64,000 nucleotides of DNA. Origin: Candidatus Thorarchaeota archaeon. GTDB taxonomy: Archaea > Asgardarchaeota > Thorarchaeia > Thorarchaeales > Thorarchaeaceae. Both the position numbers and the translations under genes were made by a program. The notes under the pieces are model-generated. The model was given only the letters and a program-made list of their open reading frames with translations. It ran no database searches and was not told the DNA's origin. The stretch spans positions 169,527-233,526 of the forward strand of contig JAGSHN010000016.1 in the NCBI GenBank assembly GCA_029855935.1, given 5' to 3'. Shown here in pieces: positions 17,526-26,832 of this stretch. The stretch's first letter is position 1. Every line of letters starts with the position of its first letter.

Positions 17526-17905
17526 TGTGGTTGCGGTGGACTGAGCACAGCTGGCCTTTAGACGTTCCGTAGGGCACGCTCTGTGGCGCATCCGTCGGAT
17601 GGTGGGTGTCATCGACGTCCGTGGCGTCCGCCACTGGTCAGTGGCCTCACCGAGCTGATTGACGCGCCCTTGGCGAGTAGTGACCTCTCCGATAACGAGT
17701 GGGCACTGGTTGACGAACCCGTCCGTGTCAGGCGCAGCGACATTCTCGCCAGCATAGTGGTGGAATCGCAGCATCGGGCACAGGTATGTTCCCACGGAGC
17801 GTCTATCCTGCTGATGGCCCTGGGACAGAATCTCTCGATGGTCGCATCGGCAATGAGCAGAAATATCAGGGGATTCCGAGCAAGGGCGGACCGAGGACTC
17901 TCAAG
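17526..17905. other. Divergent intergenic region
   Basis: 380 bases between the carbamoyltransferase-like gene (minus) and purB (plus). Open frames cross it on both strands, but none has a family match or ribosome binding site. An AAATATC element near 17858 lies about 45 bases before the purB ATG and could be its TATA box. The length allows for regulatory sites, but I see no clear palindrome. Confidence 0.4.
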
Positions 17906-19294
17906 ATGCCTGTCTGCCCCATAGACTATGGTCGCTACGGTCACCGCGATATGGTGAGGCTGTTCGAGGAGGAATATCGGCACGCACTATGGCTGAGGAT
18001 CGAGGCCACTGTTGCGGAGGTGCAGGCCGAGCTCGGTATCATACCATCTGAGGCGGCTGAGGACATCATAGCGACTGCCAGACCAGAGGTGGTCACACTT
18101 GAGAGAACGATGGAGATCGAGGCACTGCGACGGCACGATGTGGCGGCGCTGTACGAGGCGATAGCCGAGGAGTGCCAGGGCCCGGGTCGACGGTGGGTCC
18201 ACTACGGCCTGACGAGCAATGATGTGAAGGACACAGCTCTCGCACTGCAACTGAGGGCTGCATTCGACGTACTCCTCCCACAGGTGGATGCGCTGTGTGA
18301 TACCCTGGCAAGACGCGCTGAGGAGACAGTCGACCTCGTTGCTGTGGGGCGTTCCCACGGTCAGCATGCTGTCCCCATCACGTACGGGATACGCTTTGCA
18401 GTCTGGCTGGATGAGTTGAGGCGTCACAGACTGCGGCTGCTCGAGGCGCGTCACAGGGCCGTTGTCGGAAAGGTCGCGGGTGCGACGGGCAGCCATGCTG
18501 CACTCGGTCCCGTGGGCCTTGAGATGCAGGACAGAGTGCTGACACGACTGGGTCTGGGAGTGCCCATCGCCACAACACAGATCGTTCAGAGGGACCGCCA
18601 CGCGGAGGCCGTCCTTACATTGGCGAACCTCGCTGCAACGCTCGATAAGATCGCCACAGACATCCGGAGCCTTCAGCGGACGGAGATTGGAGAGGTCGCG
18701 GAGCCATTCGCAAGGGGCGAGCAGGTGGGCTCATCGGCAATGCCGCACAAGCGCAACCCGGTGACGTGCGAGAAGATATGTGGCATCGCGAGGCTCATCC
18801 GCAGTCTGGCGACGCCGGCCCTCGAGAATGTCGTGAGCTGGGAGGAGCGTGACATATCCCACTCCTCGACAGAGCGTTTCGTCATCCCTCAGTCATTCAT
18901 CCTCACCGACTACATTGTGCGCGAGATGACACGGGTCATCGAGGGCCTGACGATATACACCGACCGGGTGGCGAAGAACCTTGAGATGACGAGGGGAATG
19001 ATCTTCAGCGAGTATGTGGTGACCGCCCTGACGCAGGCAGGTGTGGAGCGTCCCGTCGCGCACGAGATTCTGCGAGAGGTGACCGCAAGGGCCGAACAGG
19101 AGGGAGTGGGTCTCATCGATGCCGCAGCGTCGCATCCGCGTCTGAGGGACATCATCAAGCACCTTTCACTCGACACTGACAACTATTATGAGTCGATCCG
19201 TGCGGTGTCGCGCACGATAGTGGAGAACGCCATCACCGCGTACCGCGACGACATCTGGCGACAACACGACCGACGGGAGGACACAGGCGAATGA
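17906..19294 (+). CDS. purB: Adenylosuccinate lyase
   Basis: 462 aa. Cleaves SAICAR and adenylosuccinate to fumarate plus AICAR or AMP, in the purine pathway; homotetramer in the cytoplasm. Seen: the family signature GSSAMPHKRNP at about residue 274-284, the catalytic His loop GRSHGQHAVPITYG, and the N-terminal RYGHRDMVRLFEEEYR. The start is ATG 17906 (MPVCPIDYGRYG), matching family starts; 40 upstream codons in the open frame are not protein-like. First gene of a coupled operon: its stop overlaps the next start as ATGA. Confidence 0.97.
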   Translation: MPVCPIDYGRYGHRDMVRLFEEEYRHALWLRIEATVAEVQAELGIIPSEAAEDIIATARPEVVTLERTMEIEALRRHDVAALYEAIAEECQGPGRRWVHYGLTSNDVKDTALALQLRAAFDVLLPQVDALCDTLARRAEETVDLVAVGRSHGQHAVPITYGIRFAVWLDELRRHRLRLLEARHRAVVGKVAGATGSHAALGPVGLEMQDRVLTRLGLGVPIATTQIVQRDRHAEAVLTLANLAATLDKIATDIRSLQRTEIGEVAEPFARGEQVGSSAMPHKRNPVTCEKICGIARLIRSLATPALENVVSWEERDISHSSTERFVIPQSFILTDYIVREMTRVIEGLTIYTDRVAKNLEMTRGMIFSEYVVTALTQAGVERPVAHEILREVTARAEQEGVGLIDAAASHPRLRDIIKHLSLDTDNYYESIRAVSRTIVENAITAYRDDIWRQHDRREDTGE

Positions 19295-20079
19295 GGCTCC
19301 TTGTGACCCTGACAGCGGCAGAGGGCAAGCGACTGATCGCGAAGGGACTGCTGGGGCTTGAGGTCGTGCAGCACGCGCTCCGCGAGGGCTATCTGTGTGT
19401 CACCCTCGGGACCACTTCCTCGTACCTCGTGGAGGAGATTCTCGGTGAGTACGACAAGACCCGTCACATCGCCGGCCTCACAGTTCCCCGAGGCGTGTGG
19501 GTGACAAGACCGGAGGCACGAGCGTATGACGCAATCTTCCACAGAGGAGAGTACCTCGAGCGCAAGAAGGTGAGGGACGTTCTCGAAGAGCTCGGGCCGG
19601 ACGATGTGATTATCAAGAGCGCCAACGCCCTCGATGCCGATGGCGTACCGATAGTTCTTCTTGCGAGCGAGACGGGTGGGACCGTTGGCACGTTCCTCGG
19701 GGCTGTGGCTGCACGGGGTATCAATCTGCTCATGCCAGTGGGACTTGAGAAGTGCATCCCGGCAAGGTACGACGAGTTCAAGGACAGGGTGGGTATGCAG
19801 GCGTGGGACTACTACCTCGGTACACCAGTGGGCGCCATTGCCATTCCTGAGGGCCGGCCGTTCACAGAGGTTGACGCCCTCCGGACACTGTTCGATGTCG
19901 AGGCGACACCCATTGCAGCAGGCGGTATCAATGGCGCCGAGGGATCAGTGACGCTTCTCGTCGAGGGGGACGAGGGTAGCATTCGCAGAGCGTACGAGTT
20001 TCTGAGAGATGAGATCAAGGGCGAGCCGCCATTTCCCCACGTAGCGCATCTCGCCGAGGACACTGGAGGTAGAGAGTGA
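19291..20079 (+). CDS. Uncharacterised conserved-looking protein in the purB operon
   Basis: 262 aa, soluble. I do not recognise a named family. It looks like a Rossmann-type protein: glycine-rich stretches GYLCVTLGTTSSYLVEEILG (about 33-52), DDVIIKSANALDADGVPIVLLASETGGTVGTFLGAV (about 105-140) and a C-terminal half with TPIAAGGINGAEGSVTLLVEGDE. The TLGTTSSYLVEEIL segment suggests phosphate or nucleotide binding. Its ATG overlaps the purB stop (ATGA) and its stop overlaps the next start (TGATG), so it is translationally coupled to purB and to an ABC ATPase. The coupling suggests a linked role but does not define one. Confidence 0.7.
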   Translation: MRLLVTLTAAEGKRLIAKGLLGLEVVQHALREGYLCVTLGTTSSYLVEEILGEYDKTRHIAGLTVPRGVWVTRPEARAYDAIFHRGEYLERKKVRDVLEELGPDDVIIKSANALDADGVPIVLLASETGGTVGTFLGAVAARGINLLMPVGLEKCIPARYDEFKDRVGMQAWDYYLGTPVGAIAIPEGRPFTEVDALRTLFDVEATPIAAGGINGAEGSVTLLVEGDEGSIRRAYEFLRDEIKGEPPFPHVAHLAEDTGGRE

Positions 20080-20837
20080 TGCCCGACGAGGTCATCAGGA
20101 CGGAGAGGCTGACAAAGGTCTTTGAGAAGGGGCGCAGGCGCGAGGTCGTGGCGCTCGATCAGGTGAACCTCACCGTGCAGCGTGGAGAGGTCTTTGGGCT
20201 GCTCGGGCCCAACGGAGCTGGGAAGACGACACTGATTCGGATCCTTGTCGGTCTGCTCACACCGACGTCGGGGCGGGCATTCGTCCTGGGGCGAGATGTC
20301 ACAACGGACATTGACTATATCCGTCAGAGGGTGGCACTCCTTCCGCAGGAGGCAGGCATATACGAGAGGCTCACCGCTCGTGAGAACCTGATCTACTACG
20401 GCGGACTGTACGGTATTCCCGAGGAGGAACTGAACAGGAGGGCCGACCGGCTTCTTGAGATGGTCGGTCTGCGAGAGAGGGAGGACCATCAGGTCAAGGC
20501 GTTCAGCGGCGGGATGAAGCGCAAGGTGCTCGTGGCACGGGCGCTGATCATCGAGCCGGAACTGGTCTTTCTCGACGAGCCGACGACCGGTGTGGACACG
20601 CTCGGCGCAAGGGTCGTACGGAACATGCTCAAGAGGCTGAGCTCGGAGGAGAACCGGACAATCGTACTGACCACGCACGACCTGCACGAGGTGTCGGAAC
20701 TGTGCTACCGCGTGGGGATCTTGAACGAGGGGAGGCTCGTTGCTGTGGGCCGACCAGATGAGCTCGAGGAGAAGTTCAGGGCGGCGAACTTGGAGGAGGT
20801 GTTCACGAGTCTTGTCACAGGTGAGGGACTTCAATGA
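20079..20837 (+). CDS. ABC transporter ATP-binding protein
   Basis: 252 aa, ABC-2 exporter type. Seen: Walker A GPNGAGKTT (about 43-51), Q-loop region VALLPQEAGIYERLTARENL, signature FSGGMKRK, Walker B LVFLDEPTTGVD, and switch His in TTHDLHE. It hydrolyses ATP at the inner face of the membrane to drive a partner permease. The ATG overlaps the previous stop, with GGAGGT 8 bases upstream. The expected permease is missing: only a 38-codon stub, starting as ATGA within this gene's stop, remains before an oppositely oriented gene. The ATPase is therefore likely orphaned. Confidence 0.93.
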   Translation: MPDEVIRTERLTKVFEKGRRREVVALDQVNLTVQRGEVFGLLGPNGAGKTTLIRILVGLLTPTSGRAFVLGRDVTTDIDYIRQRVALLPQEAGIYERLTARENLIYYGGLYGIPEEELNRRADRLLEMVGLREREDHQVKAFSGGMKRKVLVARALIIEPELVFLDEPTTGVDTLGARVVRNMLKRLSSEENRTIVLTTHDLHEVSELCYRVGILNEGRLVAVGRPDELEEKFRAANLEEVFTSLVTGEGLQ

Positions 20838-20950
20838 CTCTTGTCACGACGAGTCATAGACAGACGACCGAAACAGCCTCGCGACCAGCTATGTCATTTC
20901 CTGTCCGCGGCATCTTGAAACGCTGGATATCCCCATCAAATGCTGCCTGA
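20834..20950 (+). pseudogene. Truncated start of an ABC-2 permease gene
   Basis: A 38-codon frame whose ATG overlaps the stop of the ABC ATPase gene (ATGA), the usual coupling for the permease of such pairs. It reads MTLVTTSHRQTTETASRPAM followed by SFPVRGILKRW, the polar cytoplasmic lead-in typical before the first helix of ABC-2 permeases, then loses that character after about residue 31 and stops. The end runs into the oppositely oriented epimerase gene (3' end at 20889), whose last dozen residues are antisense to this stub. Inference: the rest of the permease gene was removed when the glycan island joined here, near position 20925. Confidence 0.5.
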
Positions 20951-21857
20951 GTTCCTCAATGCCGTCCTCAACCGAGTATTCGAACTTGAATCCAAGCCGG
21001 ACAAGTTTCTCTGAAGAGATGGCATAGCTTGATCTATCTGGACTGGGAGATGGCGAAACCTCAACTCTCACATCGGGGAAGAATCGCTTGACTCGTTCCA
21101 CCACTTGGTTCATTGTGAGATTCTCTGCGGCAACATTGTAGACATCTCCATCGGTTCCGCGATGAGAGGATGCGAATAGGTAGGCCTTCATTACATCTCT
21201 TATCTCAACGTAGGGCCGCATCTCCTCTAGTGAGGTTTCCCACACAGTGAGTGGGTGGCCTACAGACGCGTAGACGGTGAATCTGTTGACAACAGTATCG
21301 AAACGCATGCCAACTGACCAGCCCGCAACGGTGCCAAGACGAAGCCCTGTCCAGCGAAATCCGTTCTCTTGTGACCTCTTCCACATCTCCTGTTCAGCCA
21401 TCAGCTTGTACTTTCCATAGGGGCTAATGGGAGAACACTCGAATGTTTCATCGACGATGCCGGGGGTCCGGCCATAGACCGAGGCTGTCGACGTATAGAT
21501 CATCTTCTCGACAATTCCGTCGGCAGCAGCCTCGAAGACATTCAGAGCTCCTTGGTAGTTTGTTTCATAGGTCAGCTGTTCCCTCTCAAAAGATAGTGGA
21601 GCATTTGTGATATCTGACAATGCAAAGACAACGGTCACATCCCGCATTGCTTCCTTTACGTGTTCTCGGTTCCGGACATCGCCAAGGAACATCTCATATC
21701 TGCATTCAGTGGGCAAGTCAAACAAAGACACGTACCTGTCGCGAAACATATTGTCAAATAGTCGTATTGTTTCACCTTCGAATCTCTTGTGTATTGGCAA
21801 CTCGCGGACCAAACGTGACCCGAGATACCCACAGCCTCCAGTCACTAGGATGACCAT
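20889..21857 (-). CDS. NAD-dependent epimerase/dehydratase (extended SDR)
   Basis: 322 aa. Seen: VILVTGGCGYLGSRLVREL at the N-terminus (NAD-binding glycines), STASVYG near residue 125, and the catalytic Tyr-x3-Lys (YGKYK) near residue 145, then GLRLGTVAGWSVGMRFDTVVN. Members act on nucleotide-sugars; the segment FALSDITNAPLSFE and the overall layout resemble UDP-glucose 4-epimerase and related enzymes, substrate not resolved. The last ~13 residues after ELRQHLMG are antisense to the permease stub and may be an accidental extension. First gene inside the AT-richer island, on its left margin. An ATATGG element about 65 bases upstream of the ATG could be its TATA box. Confidence 0.87.
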   Translation of the reverse strand: MVILVTGGCGYLGSRLVRELPIHKRFEGETIRLFDNMFRDRYVSLFDLPTECRYEMFLGDVRNREHVKEAMRDVTVVFALSDITNAPLSFEREQLTYETNYQGALNVFEAAADGIVEKMIYTSTASVYGRTPGIVDETFECSPISPYGKYKLMAEQEMWKRSQENGFRWTGLRLGTVAGWSVGMRFDTVVNRFTVYASVGHPLTVWETSLEEMRPYVEIRDVMKAYLFASSHRGTDGDVYNVAAENLTMNQVVERVKRFFPDVRVEVSPSPSPDRSSYAISSEKLVRLGFKFEYSVEDGIEELRQHLMGISSVSRCRGQEMT

Positions 21858-22250
21858 GTCGGATTACACTCCTATGCTTCTCTTTCGCACCCGCCACGCA
21901 ATAGCTCTCATATCGCCATATTAGTACATCTCGCACTATTGTCGGCTGCTGACCGCAGAGCACAGTCAAGCGGGTGTTGAGGGACGGATGTTGACATACA
22001 ATCATCAAGAGCCTTCTCGCGAGTTCTATCTCTGGCGTGCTAGAGATGTCGTTTGCAAATGAGCTGGGCTCACGAATGGCGACAAATAGTGTACGACATC
22101 GCTGATGATAGAAATGGGCTTCTTCAGATGCGAAGCGGCCAAACTCTCCCGAGTGCGCTAGATGACGGTTCCGCCGTTGGGCCCTCCGTTGGAGAACAGT
22201 TAGAAGAGGCTCAGCGAAGGCCTCCGCACCCCTTCCCCGATGGCAGAGAT

Positions 22251-23406
22251 GTGCGCATAGCAGTGTTGTACACACATCTTGTGCATTGGATGGGTGGAAC
22301 ACGCCATCTGTTCGAGGTGGCTAGGGGTCTGAGTGGCAAGCGCTCCCAATCTATTTGTTGAGAAAATCGGAAAGGCTCAAGACGTGTTCTCGTGGTTCAT
22401 ATTCCGGAGACAATTGGCATCTCATTTTGCAGCGCCAGGTACTGGGCATTGTTCCCATATTACCTACGCAAGAACGTGAAGGTCATCAAAGAAACGAGTA
22501 GCGACGTTGGCATATACTTGGCATCTTTCATCCCCACAAATTGGGTCGCGTCAACGATTTCAAAGCAGTTTCCAAACGTCTGTTCCGAGATTTCCGTTTC
22601 GTTTCATGATTCCGTTTCTCTACGGAGCCTGTCCTGGGTGAGGAAGACTCTCATCGGACTTGCCGGGATTCCTTTCAGAAAGTATGACATTCCCGGTACA
22701 ATAGCGTGTAAGAAAGTGCCTACACTGAGTAACTTCACAGCCGCTCAGAAAGATTTGCGGCGTTGACCCGGCTGTAGTTAGACAAGGGGTGGATATTGAC
22801 CTCTGAATGAGAAATAGCCCCTCTCCTATAAGAGATACAAGGACTTCAAAATTGTTCTACGTTCAACAAACTACAGATACACGAAACAAACCGACGTTCT
22901 TGCCAACGCTCCTCCCGAGGTCAAGACAGTAATCCCCAAGTGCTGGGCTGCTCGTCTTGGGCAGCCGTGAAGTGGCGCCAGCTAGAGCTCAGATTGTTTC
23001 ACCAGCCGAACAATTGGTTGTTCTTGGCAATATCGAGTTCCTACCATTCATCGTTGATGCGATGCTTCCGTACTACTACTCACTGGCACACATCGTGGTT
23101 CAACCATCACTTCACGAGGCAGCCAGCCTGCCAACAAAGGAAGCAATGGCTTGCGAAACTCCCGTGATCGACTGTTATGGCGACGGAAGCGAAGATGACA
23201 TTGGCAATAGGGGGTGCGGACTCAGAGTTCCACATGGCGCTGTCGAAGCGCTCTCTGATTCTATTGTTCGCATTCCGGAAGACGAGGGAGCGGCAAGGAG
23301 GATGGGCAGAATTGGTCGAGAGAGAGTCCTCAGGCTCTTCACTTGGGACAAGGTAGCCGATTCAATCTATGCTTCAATACAGACGGTTCTTAATGACGCC
23401 ACATAG
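22251..23406 (+). pseudogene. GT4 glycosyltransferase, decayed
   Basis: A glycosyltransferase gene broken in several places. It starts (GTG) with RIAVLYTHLVHWMGGTRHLFEVARGLS, the usual GT4 N-terminus, meets an in-frame TGA at 22359, and continues in the same frame (LVVHIPETIG... FFPYYLRKNVKVIKETSS-like text) to 22766. Then the frame shifts (CGVDPAVVRQGVDIDL, the GVD hinge of GT4), shifts again (RYKDFKIVLRSTN..., 22840-22968) and resumes at about 22957 with the donor-binding part VVQPSLHEAASLPTKEAMACETPVIDC. At least one nonsense change and two frameshifts, so no product is expected. The neighbouring GT4 at 23547 is intact. Confidence 0.8.
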
Positions 23407-23546
23407 GAAACAGACTTGTGAATGCTTGTCCGTACCATATCAAATTGCCATTTTGGATCCTCATTCCAGTATTCGACCGCAACATTATTCTATCGTTTCA
23501 AAAGGGACTCCTCTGCTACGGTAACTCCTAATGGGCGGTTCACTCA

Positions 23547-24779
23547 ATGAGAATACTTGTCGTCCAAGATGCCGATTGGGGTGCCAAAGGACCTCATCAA
23601 CAACATCATCTCTTCGAAAGATTACAGATTATGGGGCACCACATTCGAATAATTGACTATGAAACATTCTGGAAACGAAACTTGACCGGGGGTATCCTGG
23701 CAAGACGGAAGGAATACTATGCCTCTGGAAAGGTTGTGTCGACCTCTCGTCTATTGGTAGTTCGACCCACAATGCTGAGAATCCCGTTACTTTGCTACTT
23801 GACTACTCTACTGTTCAATTATTTTGAAATTCGAAAGCAGATATCTGAGTTCCGGCCAGACGTGATTGTCGGCTGGGGGCTTCTGAGTTCATTAGTATCC
23901 TTGAGGGTTGCAAAGGAGTATGGAATACCCTTCGTATTCTACGTGATAGATAGCCTACATTCGCTGATCCCAGAAAGGCTATTTCGAGGTGTTGGACTGT
24001 TTATTGAGAGGTATCTAGCGAGCCACGCTGACAAGGTTTTTGTCATTAGCAAGTACCTCGCGGAGTATGTTCACCGCCTCGGCACGCCAAAGGACAGAAT
24101 ACATGTTCTGAGTGCGGGTGTTGACTTCAATCGTTTCAATCCTCAGATAGACGGGAAGGCTATTAGATCAAGATATGGCATTCGAAACGACGACATCGTC
24201 CTCTTCTTTATGGGTAATATGTTTCCCTTTAGTGGGCTAAAGGAACTTGCGGAAGAGCTGATTGAAAGATCTGATGCTCCGAACGTGAAATTGCTGCTGC
24301 TGGGTCGGGGTGAGCTCTTCAGTGAATTGGAAGAGCTCGGGAAGAAGCCTAAAGCCAGAGGCAGAATTGTGTTGGTAGATTGGGTAGACTACGACGATGT
24401 TCCGATGTACGTGGCTGCTGCTGATCTCACGCTCTTGCCTGCCCAGGCTAACAAGACAATGCAATACGCCTTGCCAATCAAGACCTACGAGTATCTCGCC
24501 TGTGGAAAGCCGTTGATTACTACCAAATTGCCAGGAATGATCAAGGAGTTCGGGAGCAACAGCGGGGTTCTGTATGTCGATTCTGCTAGTGAGATAGTTG
24601 ACTTGGCAATAGAACTTCAATCGCACCCTGAAATCTTGCGTCAAATCTCCGAAAGCGCAGTTCAGTTTGTTAGGCCTCTGGATTGGTGCAAACTCACACG
24701 TCGATTTGAGCGTCTTCTGGAAAGAACCATCCGTGAGAATGAAACTAGGCCTCATAGCTCCTCGGAGATCTTTGGGTAG
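23547..24779 (+). CDS. GT4-family glycosyltransferase
   Basis: 410 aa, intact. N-terminal domain from RILVVQDADWGAKGPHQQHHLFERL; a hydrophobic stretch at about 70-95 may touch the membrane; hinge and second domain from HVLSAGVDFNRFNPQ and DDIVLFFMGNMFPFSGLKEL; donor site YALPIKTYEYLACGKPLITTKLPG with the conserved Glu and Gly. Likely adds one sugar to a lipid-linked glycan at the cytoplasmic membrane face. Codon use is AT-rich compared with genes before 20.8 kb, in keeping with the island. It follows a broken GT4 gene on the same strand. Confidence 0.88.
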   Translation: MRILVVQDADWGAKGPHQQHHLFERLQIMGHHIRIIDYETFWKRNLTGGILARRKEYYASGKVVSTSRLLVVRPTMLRIPLLCYLTTLLFNYFEIRKQISEFRPDVIVGWGLLSSLVSLRVAKEYGIPFVFYVIDSLHSLIPERLFRGVGLFIERYLASHADKVFVISKYLAEYVHRLGTPKDRIHVLSAGVDFNRFNPQIDGKAIRSRYGIRNDDIVLFFMGNMFPFSGLKELAEELIERSDAPNVKLLLLGRGELFSELEELGKKPKARGRIVLVDWVDYDDVPMYVAAADLTLLPAQANKTMQYALPIKTYEYLACGKPLITTKLPGMIKEFGSNSGVLYVDSASEIVDLAIELQSHPEILRQISESAVQFVRPLDWCKLTRRFERLLERTIRENETRPHSSSEIFG

Positions 24780-24882
24780 TTCGAGCATTGATTCTTTGTC
24801 AAGGCAGGATTACCAAAAGTGACAAATGTATCTATGAGCGGAATATAGTCGGTCGTGGAACGAAAGGAGGAGAACCGATACT

Positions 24883-26832
24883 ATGATTTCCGCCGTGTCA
24901 GCGATCACAGTGACCATACTCCTAGTTCTAATCAACCTGCCAAGTGGTTTTGTTTTCGTAAGGTTTCTCTTGGGTCGAGTACCAACTAGGTCCAATGTGC
25001 TCTCGTATGTCGTTCTGATGATTTGTGCCGGAATACCCGTAAACCTGATGTGTTGGTGGTGCATTGCCCAAATTTGGTTTTCAGTCTGGACCTTTTGGCT
25101 AGTGCCGTTGAGCGCTACAACTATTTCTGTATTGGCCACAAAATACTTGCAATCAGCAGCAAGGGGTCCCGAAACGAATTCTGGTCTTTTTTTCACGAAA
25201 GCAAACGTGTTCTTTTCAGCGATAGCACTCTTCGCATTTACCTTTTACACGGTTGTAGCCTTGTATCTTGGCTGGCCTCCCCCCGGGGATCCTTGGTATC
25301 ACGGTCGAATGGTGGAGACCATTGTTGTCCAACAAAGATACCCTGTAGACTATATGCCGTATTCCTCACATCTGATTCTGTATCCCCTAGGATTTCATTT
25401 GCTTGTCGCAGGGCTCAGGATGACAACTGGGTTCTATGTTGGAGAGGTTATGCTCATAGCGGCGTGCTTTGTGATGGCAACCATTTCAATCGGGATTGCA
25501 TGGGTAACGTACGCCCGCACCGAGTCACTTTGGTTGACGCTACTTGCTTTCGTTCTGGCGTTCTATATTCACCCTGTCTCTAGAGCGCATTTCTCAGCAG
25601 TCCAGTATTTCCTAAATGGCACATATCCAGTATTACTGGGGACGGAAATCTGCTTGGTTTCTTTCCTACTGTTATCGAGGCAGGGATTGGATAACTCACT
25701 TGCTGCTAATCTTAAGACTATGAGTGGCTTTGCCATGTTTGCACTAGTCTTGCTGTTTACGTACCCGCCTTTTGCTGTGGTTCAGGGTTTTTGTTTCCTA
25801 GTTGTTGTACTAAAGATGCCCAGAAAACAAGGTTCCAGAGTACTACGGAGGGGGAAGAAGCTTCTATCAGCTATCGTTTCTCTTCTACTAGTCGCTATTG
25901 GTGCATGTCTGACGGGTCAGTTTCCGTATCTCCAGTATTGGATTAGTAGTCGACACGTCTTCTATACCTATGCATTGTCACCGCTGTATCTCTTCAATGG
26001 AATTGTGTTGCCCATTCTCATCATCGGGGCATTTGGTAGTGCTCTGTGTTACTATTCCAACCGGCGTGACAGATTTGCCCTCGTTTCAATTGCCCTAACT
26101 GTTTCACTTCTTCTCTCTACTGTTCCTCCTCTTTTTGAGAGCTTCCTCTCATATCTTCTGCCCAATCGCCTCTCCCTAGTGGTGTCATTTGCATCCTACG
26201 TATTTGTTATGGAGTTCTTCAATTTGGCCTGCGAACGAATCACAACCCTTGTCAGCCAAAGGGGGGTTTCTGCCTGTCCTATTCACTGGCTTGAATCTCC
26301 CGGTCGCTTTCAGCTCTTGACATTCCTCATCATCGGAATTCTGATCTTTCCTTCAGTTTCAAGGGTACTCTTCTTCGATGCCCAGTTCCGTGCCAACTGG
26401 CTGAACCGCGATCCGAATGCACAGAATGACTTCAGGTGTATGGAATTCCTTGGTCAAGTCCACGATGATACGCATCTTGTTCTCAACTATATGTCCTACA
26501 CCGACTATTTTCTTCCTTCCTTCGGCATTCTCAACACAACATATGGTCTTGCGATGGATAGATATCGGGCGGAAGTACTGAGAGCAATATGGGATCATCC
26601 CGAAAACGAAACTGCTATGCGTGAGCTGCTGGCGACGTATGGCGTTCGGTACATACTGGTCACCTCCTTTTGGGCGATTCTTGACTTTCTAGGGAACGGA
26701 ACCGTAAGAAGCAGGGCAATAGATGCTGTTACGTATCAGCAGTACTGGGACAACTACAGCTTCCTCCACAAAGTGTTCGCGGCTGGTAATTCGTGTGTCT
26801 ATGAGGTGAAAGCTAGTCAACTGCCCTCCTGA
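24883..26832 (+). CDS. Multi-spanning membrane protein, GT-C-like
   Basis: 649 aa. About fourteen hydrophobic helices between residues 5 and 500, then a C-terminal soluble part (about 500-649). The first large loop contains WPPPGDPWYHGRMVETIVVQQRYP, resembling the acidic, His-containing loop of archaeal GT-C-fold proteins (DUF6541-like membrane glycosyltransferases); the catalytic role is inferred, not shown. C-terminal text includes LATYGVRYILVTSFWAILD, as in the outer domain of such proteins. Likely acts on polyprenol-linked sugars outside the membrane. ATG start; 3' end overlaps the oppositely oriented flippase gene by 20 bases. Confidence 0.68.
   Translation: MISAVSAITVTILLVLINLPSGFVFVRFLLGRVPTRSNVLSYVVLMICAGIPVNLMCWWCIAQIWFSVWTFWLVPLSATTISVLATKYLQSAARGPETNSGLFFTKANVFFSAIALFAFTFYTVVALYLGWPPPGDPWYHGRMVETIVVQQRYPVDYMPYSSHLILYPLGFHLLVAGLRMTTGFYVGEVMLIAACFVMATISIGIAWVTYARTESLWLTLLAFVLAFYIHPVSRAHFSAVQYFLNGTYPVLLGTEICLVSFLLLSRQGLDNSLAANLKTMSGFAMFALVLLFTYPPFAVVQGFCFLVVVLKMPRKQGSRVLRRGKKLLSAIVSLLLVAIGACLTGQFPYLQYWISSRHVFYTYALSPLYLFNGIVLPILIIGAFGSALCYYSNRRDRFALVSIALTVSLLLSTVPPLFESFLSYLLPNRLSLVVSFASYVFVMEFFNLACERITTLVSQRGVSACPIHWLESPGRFQLLTFLIIGILIFPSVSRVLFFDAQFRANWLNRDPNAQNDFRCMEFLGQVHDDTHLVLNYMSYTDYFLPSFGILNTTYGLAMDRYRAEVLRAIWDHPENETAMRELLATYGVRYILVTSFWAILDFLGNGTVRSRAIDAVTYQQYWDNYSFLHKVFAAGNSCVYEVKASQLPS

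Noticed and set aside
21858..22250. Minus-strand 176-codon frame overlapping the epimerase start
   Set aside because: It reads partly protein-like but has no recognised motif and overlaps both the epimerase start and the GT4 pseudogene start.
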